From NCBI GenBank assembly GCA_963842835.1, contig CAWJIB010000006.1:124001-188000 (forward strand): a DNA stretch of 64,000 bases, given 5' to 3'. The notes beneath the pieces are model-generated. The model saw only the letters and a program-made list of their open reading frames with translations. It made no database searches and was not told the DNA's origin. The stretch's first letter is position 1, and each line of letters begins with the position of its first letter. The stretch is from Roseiarcus sp963842835 (GTDB lineage Bacteria; Pseudomonadota; Alphaproteobacteria; Rhizobiales; Beijerinckiaceae). This document shows, one piece after another, positions 43,827-53,250 of this stretch. The position numbers and the translations under genes were made by a program.

Positions 43827-44714
43827 TCATAGGGCGTAGACCTTCAAGAAGGCGCTGACGACCGGCGTTTGGTCGGATGATCGCCGATACGCCACGAAGT
43901 GCTGCGAATCGAAAGCGTATGTTTTCGGCTGGATGGCCCGCATCTTGCCGCTCGCGACCCAGTGCTCAGCAATGTGGCACGGCAGAAAACCGATGAAATG
44001 ACCCGATAAGATCAGCATCGCCTGCGCTTCCATCTGCAAAACCGAAGCCGCCGCTTTGGGATGGCCGATGCGGTAAAGGTCGTCCATCTGTCGGTAGGCG
44101 CGAACGGAGAGCCGCGCGCGTTCGATTTGCCCGCGGTCGATGGCTTCATCGGATACGGCGAACAGCGGATGTTGCTGGCCGCAGTAAAGGTGGTGGGGTT
44201 CGCGGTACAGGGGTTGGTAGACGATGCCGGGGGCTCGCTGCGCGAACGGTCCGATCACGACATCACGCCGGCCTTCGGCGACAGCCTGTTCGAGTTCGAG
44301 GGGAGTCGCCTGGATGAGATCGACTGCTATATCGACGTCGGGGTTGAGCATGCGACCGATTGCGTGCTGCAGTCCGAGTTCGGGGCTGGTGATCGCGCCA
44401 TCGACGATGCCAAGCCGAAGCCGCCCGGTCAGCCGTCCTTTGGCGGCGCCGATGCTGTGGCGGAAATCGTCGATGTTCAAGAACAGTTTTTTCGCGGCGT
44501 CGAACGTTGATCGGCCTAGTTCCGTCAGACGGAAGGACTTTCGGCCGCGCGTGCAAAGTTGCCCGCCAATGCGCTTTTCGAGGTCGGCGAGATGCGTGCT
44601 GAGCGTGGATTGCGAGAGATTGAGCGCTATCTGCGCGCCGGAGAAGCCGCCCGCTTCGACTAGCGTGATGAAGACGCGCAACAGTCGCAAATCGATCGTG
44701 TCGAGCCGTCTCAT
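43827..44714 (-). CDS. LysR-family transcriptional regulator
   Basis: A 295-residue LysR regulator: wHTH IDLRLLRVFITLVEAGGFSGAQIALNLSQSTLSTHL (given in part as landmark: VFITLVEAGGFS), then a substrate-binding domain beginning RLRLGIVDGA. It is divergent from the seven-gene operon starting at 44840 and most likely controls it. The gene ends nine bases from the IS5 terminus but is full length. Confidence 0.88.
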   Translation of the reverse strand: MRRLDTIDLRLLRVFITLVEAGGFSGAQIALNLSQSTLSTHLADLEKRIGGQLCTRGRKSFRLTELGRSTFDAAKKLFLNIDDFRHSIGAAKGRLTGRLRLGIVDGAITSPELGLQHAIGRMLNPDVDIAVDLIQATPLELEQAVAEGRRDVVIGPFAQRAPGIVYQPLYREPHHLYCGQQHPLFAVSDEAIDRGQIERARLSVRAYRQMDDLYRIGHPKAAASVLQMEAQAMLILSGHFIGFLPCHIAEHWVASGKMRAIQPKTYAFDSQHFVAYRRSSDQTPVVSAFLKVYAL

Positions 44715-44736
44715 GGCGGCGGAGCCTTCCCCATAC

Positions 44737-44764
44737 TTCGATATCTCTCAATTTAAGCATCGAA
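44737..44764. promoter_or_regulatory. Candidate LysR operator dyad
   Basis: TTCGAT and ATCGAA, exact inverted halves separated by 16 bases, lie between the LysR start (44714) and the operon start (44840). Position and symmetry fit an LTTR binding site, but the spacing is longer than the standard T-N11-A box. AT-rich sequence follows (ATAATTTGATAG). Confidence 0.35.
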
Positions 44765-44839
44765 ATAATTTGATAGCCACGAATGCAACTTTGGTCAAAT
44801 GTGGCGGCAGGAACCTCAGGGGATCAGGGGATAACGCCA

Positions 44840-45835
44840 GTGAAACGCTTCCTAGCCTCAACTGTCTTCGCCGCTTCGTTCGCCCTCTCGATGCAAGCCC
44901 ACGCGGCCGACCGCATCCGTATGCTTGCGCCGACCTGGCTCGGTTTCGCTCCGGTGCATGTGGCCAACGACCTCGGCTATTTCTCCGCAATGGGTCTTGA
45001 AGTCGAGTTCAAGTTCGAAGACGACCGGGCTAACGTCATGGCGGCGATGGCGCGGGGGGACATCGAAGTGGACGCCCGCACCGTGGGCGAATACCAGGGT
45101 CGTCCGCGCAACCCGCAAACGCCGGACGTAATCATCGGCACGATCGATCAATCGGTCGGCGGCGACGGCGTGATCACGGACGGCGCCGTGAAGAGCGTCG
45201 CCGATCTTAAGAACAAGACCGTCGCGGCCGAGCCGAACATCCCGGCGCGCCTCCTCCTGCAATTGGAACTGAAGAAGGCCGGCCTCGGCCTCGCCGATCT
45301 CCACATCAAGGACATCGCCTCGGCGGACACGGCCGCCGTTTTCGCCGACAAGTCGATCGCGGCGATCGCCACATACGAGCCCTTCATGTCGCAAGCGATC
45401 AAGGCCTCGACCCGACCCGGCGCGCGCGTGCTCTTCTCGTCCAAGGATTACCCGGGCATCATCGTCGACGTCATCACGGCGCGGCAGGATGACTTGGTCG
45501 CCCACCCGGATAAATACGCCAAATTCCTCCGGGGCGTTTACATGGCGATCGACTTCGCGGCCAAGGATCCGGATAAATTCGCGGCGTTGGCTGCGCCGCA
45601 TTTCGGCCTTACGGTGGCGGACGTGAAGGAGATCCTGCGAACCAGCCTTGCCTACACGCCGTTGGACGAGGCCAAGCGCTTTCTCGGCGAGCCCGGAAAG
45701 CCCGGTCAACTCCACAAGACTTTCGCGACGGTGATGCAGTTGAACATCGAGAATGGGGCGGCGGACGTTCGGCTCGATCCCGATAAGCAGATCAACAACG
45801 GCGTGATCAACCAGGTTCGGCTGGCTGCGCCGTGA
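44840..45835 (+). CDS. ABC transporter substrate-binding protein (NMT1/SsuA/TauA type)
   Basis: A 331-residue periplasmic binding protein. The signal peptide KRFLASTVFAASFALSMQAHA is followed by IRMLAPTWLGFAPVHVANDLGYF, the opening strand-helix of the nitrate/taurine/sulfonate class. GTG 44840 is chosen because AGGGG lies nine bases upstream and the signal begins there. The ligand cannot be told; related transporters carry sulfonates, pyrimidines, urea or guanidine derivatives. First gene of the operon; its stop overlaps the permease start (GTGA). Confidence 0.85.
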   Translation: MKRFLASTVFAASFALSMQAHAADRIRMLAPTWLGFAPVHVANDLGYFSAMGLEVEFKFEDDRANVMAAMARGDIEVDARTVGEYQGRPRNPQTPDVIIGTIDQSVGGDGVITDGAVKSVADLKNKTVAAEPNIPARLLLQLELKKAGLGLADLHIKDIASADTAAVFADKSIAAIATYEPFMSQAIKASTRPGARVLFSSKDYPGIIVDVITARQDDLVAHPDKYAKFLRGVYMAIDFAAKDPDKFAALAAPHFGLTVADVKEILRTSLAYTPLDEAKRFLGEPGKPGQLHKTFATVMQLNIENGAADVRLDPDKQINNGVINQVRLAAP

Positions 45836-46710
45836 CCGAGTCCATGAGGCTGGGCCGCGTGGCCGAAGGGCTCCATTCGCAGGAGATTTCGGCCACGCCC
45901 GCCCGTGACTCATCGGAAGCGAAAGCGAGGTGGCGGCCTCTGTTCGCCTTCAGAGGCGAGCCCTCGACGTCGATCGAGATCGGCGTCGGATTGACCGCGG
46001 TCGTCGCGGTGCTCGGAGGATGGGAGCTGTGTTCGGGCGTCGGCTTGATCTCGCCGTTGTTCCTGCCGTCTCCCTCCCGCGTGCTCGCTGCGATGTGGAC
46101 GATGTTCTCGACCCAGCATCTGGCTTGGCACGCCGGAGTATCGATCGCCCGGGTCTGGATGGCGTTCTTGCTCGCGACCCTCATGGCGGTGCCGATCGGC
46201 ATCCTGATGAGCAGCTACCGCATCGTCGGCGCTTCGTTAGAGCCGATCATCGATTTCATCCGTTACCTGCCTATTCCGGCGCTCGTGCCGCTGACCATCA
46301 TCTGGTTCGGGGTCGGCGAGGAGACGAAGATTTTTCTGCTCTGGCTCGGCACCTTCTTTCAACTGGTCCTGCTTGTGGCGGACGGCATGCGCCGCGTGCC
46401 GCATGAATATATCGAGATCGCCCTGACGCTGGGCGCGCGCTATCCCGAGGTGCTGCGGGACGTGGCGTTCCGGGCCATGGCGCCGGGCCTGCTCGACAAT
46501 TTGCGCATCACGCTCGGCTGGTGCTGGACCTACCTGATCATCGCCGAAATCGTAGCCGCGGACTCGGGGCTCGGCTTCGTCATCTGGTCGGCGCGCCGTT
46601 ATATGAAAACCCCGGAGGTCATGGCGGGGGTCGTCGTCATCGGCGGGATCGGGCTCATCACGGACCAATTGCTCCGGGCGGTGCACCGCCGTTTGTTCCG
46701 TTACGTCTAG
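45832..46710 (+). CDS. ABC transporter permease (SsuC/TauC type)
   Basis: A 292-residue inner-membrane permease with about six TM helices. The ATPase-contact EAA loop is EIALTLGARYPEVLRDVAFRAMAPGL. The N-terminal 40 residues are hydrophilic. GTG start overlapping the stop of the binding protein. Confidence 0.88.
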   Translation: MTESMRLGRVAEGLHSQEISATPARDSSEAKARWRPLFAFRGEPSTSIEIGVGLTAVVAVLGGWELCSGVGLISPLFLPSPSRVLAAMWTMFSTQHLAWHAGVSIARVWMAFLLATLMAVPIGILMSSYRIVGASLEPIIDFIRYLPIPALVPLTIIWFGVGEETKIFLLWLGTFFQLVLLVADGMRRVPHEYIEIALTLGARYPEVLRDVAFRAMAPGLLDNLRITLGWCWTYLIIAEIVAADSGLGFVIWSARRYMKTPEVMAGVVVIGGIGLITDQLLRAVHRRLFRYV

Positions 46711-46723
46711 GAGGGCCTTGCGC

Positions 46724-47494
46724 GTGCCGGCCTATCTCGAATTCGATCGGGTCAGAAAGCAGTTCAAGCGCCTGCCGGTTATTCAGGAAACCACGCTTTC
46801 CATCGCGCAAGGATCATTCGTGGTCTTTCTCGGGCCGTCGGGCTGTGGAAAGACGACCTTGATGCGCATGGCCGGAGGGCTGGATCAGCCGAGCGCAGGC
46901 AGCATCCGCCTGCAGGGGGATGTAATCCGGCGCCCCGACCGGCGGCGCGGCATGGTCTTCCAGGCCTATTCTTCCTTTCCATGGCTGACCGTGGCAGGCA
47001 ACATCGAGTTCGGCATGCGCTATCGCCGCGATCTCGATGCGGCCGAGAAGGCCGCGCGGGTCGACAACTACCTCAAGCTGATCGGGCTCACCGATTTCGC
47101 CGACCATTATCCCAACCAGATTTCCGGCGGCATGCGTCAGCGAGTGGCGATCGCCCGCACTCTCGCAGCCGGCTCCGACGTGCTGCTGATGGACGAGCCC
47201 TTCGGCGCGCTCGATGCATTGTCCCGCGAGCGCCTTCAAGTCGAGTTGCGCCGCGTACAGCTTCGAGAAAAGAAGACTACGATTTTCGTGACCCACGACG
47301 TCGAGGAAGCGACTTTCCTGGCCGACCGGATCATCCTCTTTTCCGCGAGGCCGGCGCGGATCGTGGCCGATATCGACGTGACGGCCGCGCTCGGACCGGA
47401 GCGCGATCTCGACTTGCGAGAGACCCAGCCCTTCTTCAGCCTGCGCAACGACGTCCTGCAACGCATCCGCCATGAGGCGGGAGGCGTTGCGTGA
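46724..47494 (+). CDS. ABC transporter ATP-binding protein (SsuB/TauB type)
   Basis: A 256-residue ATPase: Walker A GPSGCGKTTL, Q-loop FQAYSSFPW, signature ISGGMRQRVAIARTL, Walker B LLMDEPFGALDA, switch His in FVTHDVEEA. GTG 46724 is preferred because GGAGG lies eight to nine bases upstream; TTG 46718 is too close. Overlaps the next gene by four bases. Confidence 0.92.
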   Translation: MPAYLEFDRVRKQFKRLPVIQETTLSIAQGSFVVFLGPSGCGKTTLMRMAGGLDQPSAGSIRLQGDVIRRPDRRRGMVFQAYSSFPWLTVAGNIEFGMRYRRDLDAAEKAARVDNYLKLIGLTDFADHYPNQISGGMRQRVAIARTLAAGSDVLLMDEPFGALDALSRERLQVELRRVQLREKKTTIFVTHDVEEATFLADRIILFSARPARIVADIDVTAALGPERDLDLRETQPFFSLRNDVLQRIRHEAGGVA

Positions 47495-48239
47495 GCCTTG
47501 ATTTTTCTGGACGCACGGTCCTGATCACGGGCGCCAGCCGGGGCATCGGGCTGGGAGTCGCCGAGGCCTTCGCGGCGGCGGGCGCCACGCTGCACATGCT
47601 TGCCGAGGACCCCGGCGTCCTCGAGCAGGCGAAGCGACTCGGCGCCAGGGCCCATCAGGTCGATATCACCGACGCTTCCGCGGTCGAGGCCGCGCTCGCA
47701 ACGTTCGACCGGCTGGATGTTCTCATCAACAATGCCGGCCTGGAGCGTTTGACGCCGCTCGACGACTTGAGCGCTGAGACCGAGCGCAATGTTCGCCGGA
47801 TCATCGAGATCAACGTGATCGGCACCGACCTGGTCACGCGGCGGGCGCTGCCGCACATGCCGGCGGGCGCCTCGATCACCAACACCTCATCGATCTGGGG
47901 CCGTGTCGCCGAGCCGCTGTTCGGCGCGTATGTGGCGTCGAAACATGCCGTGATCGGGTTGACCAAGACCTGGGCGCGGGAACTCGGGCCGTGCGGAATC
48001 CGGGTGAATGCGGTGTGCCCCGGCTGGGTTAAGACCCCTTCGTCGATGTCGTCTCTCGCCCGGATGGCGGAACGGTCGGGCCGGCCGGAAGCGGCGCTGC
48101 TGGCCGATATCGTCGCTGGGCAGGCGCTCCCCGGCCTGATGGAGCCGAGCGACGTCGCCGGCCCCTACCTCTACCTCGCCTCCGATCTGGCGCGGAACGT
48201 TACGGGCCAGACGCTTGGCGTCGATCGCGGAGAAGTGCC

Positions 48240-48246
<7 letters not shown>
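47491..48246 (+). CDS. SDR-family oxidoreductase
   Basis: A 251-residue classical SDR: TGASRGIGLGVAE, NNAG, TSSIWGRVAEPLFGAYVASK with the YxxxK pair, PGWVKTPS. NAD(P)-dependent. Its own paralogue follows with a seven-base overlap. In this operon the two SDRs probably act in sequence or on stereoisomers of one intermediate; that is inference. Confidence 0.88.
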
Positions 48247-48950
<704 letters not shown>

Positions 48951-48957
48951 GACGACG

Positions 48958-49749
48958 ATGACCGACCCCGTGACCCTCGACACCGTCTTCCTGGCGGAAC
49001 TTCCCTGGCCCGAATTCGCGCGCCGCGTCGCCGCCGGCGCGCCGGTCTTCCTGCCGCTCGGTTCGACCGAGCAGCACGGGCGCCACATGGCCATGAATGT
49101 CGACGTGGTTCTCCCGATGGCGATTTGCGAGCGTGTCGCGCGGGCTGTCGGGGGCCTTGTGGCGCCGGCCGTTCCGTTCGGCAACCGATCGCAACCGCGT
49201 ACCGGGGGCGGCTCCGGCTTTCCCGGCACGCTCAATCTGAAAGCCGCCACCTTCTCGGCCGTCGTGCGCGACATCGTCACCGAACTCGTCCGCCACGGCG
49301 CGAAGCGCATCGTGCTCGTCAACGGCCATTACGAGAACATTTGGCCGGCGATCGAGGGGATCGAACTTGCGATCGAAGCGCTCGGGGAAGGGCCCGCCCG
49401 CGAGGTTGCGATCCTGCGCATCGATCACTGGGAGATGGTCCGGCCCGAGACGCTGGCCCGCATTTTCCCCCACGGCTACCCCGGCATCGAACTGGAGCAC
49501 GCGAGCGTGATCGAAACCTCGATGATGCTGGCGCTGCGGCCGGATCTCGTCGATCTCTCGGCCGCGCTGCACGACGGCCCTGCGCGCTTCCGGCCCTATG
49601 ATCGCTATCCCGTTCCGCCGGCCGAGGTTCCTCCTTCAGGCGTGCTGTCGCTGACGGAAGGGTCGTCGCGGGAAAAAGGGCAATGGCTGCTGGACGATGC
49701 GGCGGCGGGCATCGAGCGCGCGGTCCGCGATGAATTCGGCTTGAAATGA
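48958..49749 (+). CDS. Creatininase-family amidohydrolase
   Basis: A 263-residue metal hydrolase. All five metal ligands of creatininase have counterparts: E38, H40 and D49 in GSTEQHGRHMAMNVD, and H124 and E126 in VNGHYENI. The GSGFPGTLNL loop is also conserved. Family members hydrolyse cyclic amides or formamides (creatinine, 2-amino-5-formylamino pyrimidines, mycofactocin precursor peptide). In the present context a cyclic guanidino-amide substrate is an attractive guess. Seven bases separate it from the SDR before and the ureohydrolase after. Confidence 0.87.
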   Translation: MTDPVTLDTVFLAELPWPEFARRVAAGAPVFLPLGSTEQHGRHMAMNVDVVLPMAICERVARAVGGLVAPAVPFGNRSQPRTGGGSGFPGTLNLKAATFSAVVRDIVTELVRHGAKRIVLVNGHYENIWPAIEGIELAIEALGEGPAREVAILRIDHWEMVRPETLARIFPHGYPGIELEHASVIETSMMLALRPDLVDLSAALHDGPARFRPYDRYPVPPAEVPPSGVLSLTEGSSREKGQWLLDDAAAGIERAVRDEFGLK

Positions 49750-49756
49750 GGCATTG

Positions 49757-50722
49757 ATGGACACCAGCTATCAACCGGTTGATGCGGCGGTCGTGCCGCG
49801 CTACGCGGGCATCTCGACCTTCATGAGGCTGCCGCTCGTCGCGTCGCCGGACGGGCTCGACATCGCGCTCTACGGCATTCCCTGGGACGGCGGAACGACC
49901 AATCGGGCGGGCGCGCGTCATGGGCCGCGCGAAGTGCGCAACCAGTCGAGCCTGATGCGGCGGGCGCATCATGTCTCGCGCATCGAGCCGTTCAGTCTTG
50001 CGCAAATCGCCGACATCGGGGACCTGTCGGTCAACCCCATCGACCTGCACGACAGTCTGGCCCGGATCGAGGCCGGCGTCGCGGCCATCGTGGATGCGGG
50101 CGCCCTGCCGCTTGGCGTCGGCGGGGATCACCTCACCACGCTGCCCGCGCTGCGGGCCGTCGGGCGCCGGCGTCCTGTCGGGCTCATTCATTTTGACGCC
50201 CATTCGGATACCAACGACACCTATTTCGGCAACAACCGATACACCCACGGCACGCCCTTTCGGCGCGCCGTGGAAGAAGGGCTGATCGATCCTAAGCGCA
50301 CGATCCAGATCGGCATCCGCGGCTCGATCTACGACCCCGGCGAACATGACTGGGCGCGCGCGCATGGGATCCGCGTGCTCTACATGGAAGAGTTCGTCGA
50401 GCGCGGCGCCGGCGACGTCATGGCGGAAGCCCGGCGGATCGCCGGAGACGGCGCGACGTATGTCAGCTTCGATATCGATAGTATCGATCCCTCCATGGCG
50501 CCAGGGACGGGCACCCCCGAGATCGGCGGCTTCTCCACGCGGGAAGCGCAGCAGATGGTCCGACTCCTCGAAGGCCTGAACATCGTCGGCGCCGATGTCG
50601 TCGAGGTGGCGCCGCCGTTCGACGTCGGCGGCATCACCGCCCTCGCCGGCGCAACCATCGCCTTCGAACTCCTTTGCGTCCTCGCAAGATCCGTCGCGGC
50701 GCGCTCGTTGCAGCAGCGATAG
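49757..50722 (+). CDS. Agmatinase-family ureohydrolase (likely guanidino-acid hydrolase)
   Basis: A 321-residue Mn-dependent enzyme that splits urea from a guanidino group. Ligands are intact: H125 in GGDH, D147/H149/D151 in DAHSDTND, D239/D241 in SFDIDSIDP. The substrate loop (YTHGTPFRRAVEEGLID) resembles guanidinobutyrase and guanidinopropionase more than E. coli agmatinase. A GABA pathway follows immediately, which supports 4-guanidinobutyrate as substrate. GAGG precedes ATG 49757. Confidence 0.88.
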   Translation: MDTSYQPVDAAVVPRYAGISTFMRLPLVASPDGLDIALYGIPWDGGTTNRAGARHGPREVRNQSSLMRRAHHVSRIEPFSLAQIADIGDLSVNPIDLHDSLARIEAGVAAIVDAGALPLGVGGDHLTTLPALRAVGRRRPVGLIHFDAHSDTNDTYFGNNRYTHGTPFRRAVEEGLIDPKRTIQIGIRGSIYDPGEHDWARAHGIRVLYMEEFVERGAGDVMAEARRIAGDGATYVSFDIDSIDPSMAPGTGTPEIGGFSTREAQQMVRLLEGLNIVGADVVEVAPPFDVGGITALAGATIAFELLCVLARSVAARSLQQR

Positions 50723-50852
50723 GCATCTCGGATGAATGCTTCGCAAGATAACTACCTCTTCGCCGGCTCCTACGCCGACGGTTGCCGCGCCGCAACTTGT
50801 CAGGCGTCGGTTTTTCCGCGACATTGCCGCGATACACCCCGCGAACGTCGAG

Positions 50853-51833
50853 ATGTCCGCCGATCGTCCCCGCAACCGCCCGCTGCCGCCGCTCGTGGCG
50901 CTCAGAGCCTTCGAGGCGGTGGGGGCGTGGGGCAGCATGCGGGCGGCGGCCGAGGCGCTCGGCGTGAGTCCGACCGTCGTCTCGCGCCATCTCGACAATC
51001 TCGAGAAGCGGCTTGGCGCGAGGTTGATCGAACCCAGGGGCCGCTCGATCACGCTGACCGAAGCGGGCGCCCGCTTCCATGCGCAGGTCGCGAAGGCTTT
51101 CGACCTGATCGCCGCGGCGACGGAAGATTTGACCAAGCCGGCGCGCACGCCGCTGCGGCTCTGGTGTTGGCCGGGCCTCTCCGTCATGCAACTCCTGCCA
51201 CGGCTGCCGGAACTCGAGGCGCGGCTACCGGGCTTCTCGATCCATCTGCATTCGACGCTCGCGCGCCCGGACATCAGGCGCGGCGAAGCGGATGCGGAGA
51301 TCTGCTATCGGCTCGGCGACGAGCCGCCGCGGCCTGGCCTCGTCGAGATCGAGCTCGCCACGCCACGGGTGATGCCGGTCGCCAGCGCGACGCTCGTCAG
51401 CCGGCAGGCGCGTCCGCCCGAAGACATCGAGCTGCTGTTCGACCTGCCGTGGATTCACGAATTGTCCGGCGACGAATGGTGCGCTTGGCTCGAGAGGGCC
51501 GGGCTGCCGATCGACGCGCGCGTTCAGCAACGGCTCGAGGGCGTACGGCTGTGGCACGCGCATCTGGCCATCGGCGCGGCGCAGCTCGGGCAGGGCGTCG
51601 CGCTCGCTAACGTACTGCTGGTCGAGCGCGATCTCGCCGAAGGCCGGCTCGTCGAGATCGGCCGCACCGACGTGCAACTCGGCACCTACGTTCTGGCGGT
51701 GCGGGCCGACGCGCGCGACGCGGCCGAAACGCGCGTGCTCATCGACTGGCTAACCGAAGCGACGACGCTGCCGGCCGCCGCGCCGGCGAAAAAGCCTCGG
51801 TTGCCAAAAAGGCATCCGACCGATGCAAACTAA
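50853..51833 (+). CDS. LysR-family transcriptional regulator (GcvA-like)
   Basis: A 326-residue regulator: wHTH PPLVALRAFEAVGAWGSMRAAAEAL, and the middle of the ligand domain. It stands between the ureohydrolase and aminotransferase genes in the same direction. ATG 50853 begins the conserved part; a Lys/Arg/Pro-rich tail (PKRHPTDAN) ends it. Probably controls the gab/pot genes downstream. Confidence 0.87.
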   Translation: MSADRPRNRPLPPLVALRAFEAVGAWGSMRAAAEALGVSPTVVSRHLDNLEKRLGARLIEPRGRSITLTEAGARFHAQVAKAFDLIAAATEDLTKPARTPLRLWCWPGLSVMQLLPRLPELEARLPGFSIHLHSTLARPDIRRGEADAEICYRLGDEPPRPGLVEIELATPRVMPVASATLVSRQARPPEDIELLFDLPWIHELSGDEWCAWLERAGLPIDARVQQRLEGVRLWHAHLAIGAAQLGQGVALANVLLVERDLAEGRLVEIGRTDVQLGTYVLAVRADARDAAETRVLIDWLTEATTLPAAAPAKKPRLPKRHPTDAN

Positions 51834-51893
51834 CTGATTGTGTTCGCGCGCGTCTCGCGCATATTTTGCGGCCATCGACCCGAGGAGACTCCG

Positions 51894-53207
51894 ATGGCGG
51901 GCGCAAAGAAAGCTTCGTCCAAGCCGAAAGCGCACGGCAACGCGGATTGGCTCGCCCGCCGCAACGCCGCGATCGTGCGTGGCATAGGCCATTCGACCGG
52001 CGTGTTCACCGCGCGCGCGCGCAACGCCGAAATCTGGGACGTCGAGGGCAAGCGCTACGTCGATTTCGCCGGCGGCATCGCCGTGCTCAACACGGGCCAC
52101 GGCCATCCCAAAGTCATGGCTGCGGTGCGCGAGCAGATGGACAGGTTCACCCACACCTGCTTCCAGGTGACGCTGTACGACACCTATGTGCGGCTCGCCG
52201 AGCGCCTCAACGCGCTTGTGCCGATCTCCGGCCCGACCAAGACGGTGCTGTTCACCACGGGCGCCGAGGCGACCGAGAACGCGATCAAGATCGCCCGCGC
52301 CGCCACGGGGCGGTCCGGGATCATCGCTTTTGCCGGCGCCTTCCACGGCCGTACGATGCTGGCGATGAACTTGACCGGCAAGGTCGCCCCCTACAAGAAG
52401 GGTTTTGGGCCGGCCTATCCGGAAATTTGGCACGTGCCGTTCCCGGCGCCACAGCTCCACGTGAGCGTCGAGGACTCGCTCAAATACCTCAATTCTCTGT
52501 TCAAGGCCGACATCGATCCGGCCCGCGTCGCGGCTGTGATCATCGAGCCGGTGCAAGGCGAGGGCGGGTTCCACATGGCGCCACCCGAGCTGATGGAGGC
52601 CTTGCGCAAGGTCTGCGATCACCAAGGCATCGTGCTCATCGCCGACGAGGTGCAGACCGGCTTCGGCCGCACCGGCAAGATGTTCGCGATGGAGCATTAT
52701 CGGATAGAGCCGGACATCGTCTGCGTAGCCAAGAGCCTCGCCGGCGGCTTCCCGCTCTCCGGAGTCGTCGGACGCGCGGCGATCATGGACGCCTCCGATC
52801 CCGGCGGTCTCGGCGGCACTTACGCCGGCAGTCCGCTCGCCTGCGCCGCCGCGCTCGCCGTCCTCGACGTGTTCGCGGAGGAGGACCTGCTCGAGCGCGC
52901 CAACACGATCGGCGCGCGGGTCAAAGCGCGCCTCGAGACCATCAAGGCGTCCAATTCGAGCTTGCCGATGGCCGCCATCCGCGGCCCCGGCGCGATGGTC
53001 GCCTTCGACATCGTCAAGGAGCGCGGCGACGACGAGCCCGACGCCGACGCCACGAAGCGCGTCGTCGCCAAGGCCTGCGCGCTCGGGCTGATCCTGTTGT
53101 CCTGTGGCGCCGACGCCAACACGATCCGCATTCTGACGCCGCTGACGGCCTCGGACGCGCTGGTCGACGAGGGCCTCGATCTGCTCGAGGCGGCTCTGAA
53201 GGCTTGA
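51894..53207 (+). CDS. gabT: 4-Aminobutyrate-type aminotransferase (class III)
   Basis: A 437-residue PLP enzyme converting an omega-amino acid such as GABA to its semialdehyde. GAEATENAIKIARAATGR, AFHGRTMLAM, IIEPVQGEGGF, LIADEVQTGFGRTG and the PLP lysine K280 in CVAKSLAGGFPLSG are conserved. ATG 51894 follows GAGGAG. The dehydrogenase gene comes 43 bases later. Confidence 0.92.
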   Translation: MAGAKKASSKPKAHGNADWLARRNAAIVRGIGHSTGVFTARARNAEIWDVEGKRYVDFAGGIAVLNTGHGHPKVMAAVREQMDRFTHTCFQVTLYDTYVRLAERLNALVPISGPTKTVLFTTGAEATENAIKIARAATGRSGIIAFAGAFHGRTMLAMNLTGKVAPYKKGFGPAYPEIWHVPFPAPQLHVSVEDSLKYLNSLFKADIDPARVAAVIIEPVQGEGGFHMAPPELMEALRKVCDHQGIVLIADEVQTGFGRTGKMFAMEHYRIEPDIVCVAKSLAGGFPLSGVVGRAAIMDASDPGGLGGTYAGSPLACAAALAVLDVFAEEDLLERANTIGARVKARLETIKASNSSLPMAAIRGPGAMVAFDIVKERGDDEPDADATKRVVAKACALGLILLSCGADANTIRILTPLTASDALVDEGLDLLEAALKA

Positions 53208-53250
53208 GGCGCGACGGAGGCGAAACCAGAACGAACGGGGGTCGAAAGCC

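Noticed and set aside
48958..49749. Mycofactocin system (creatininase-family MftE with SDR dehydrogenases)
   Set aside because: No mftA, mftB or radical-SAM mftC nearby, and the operon has an importer and ureohydrolase instead.
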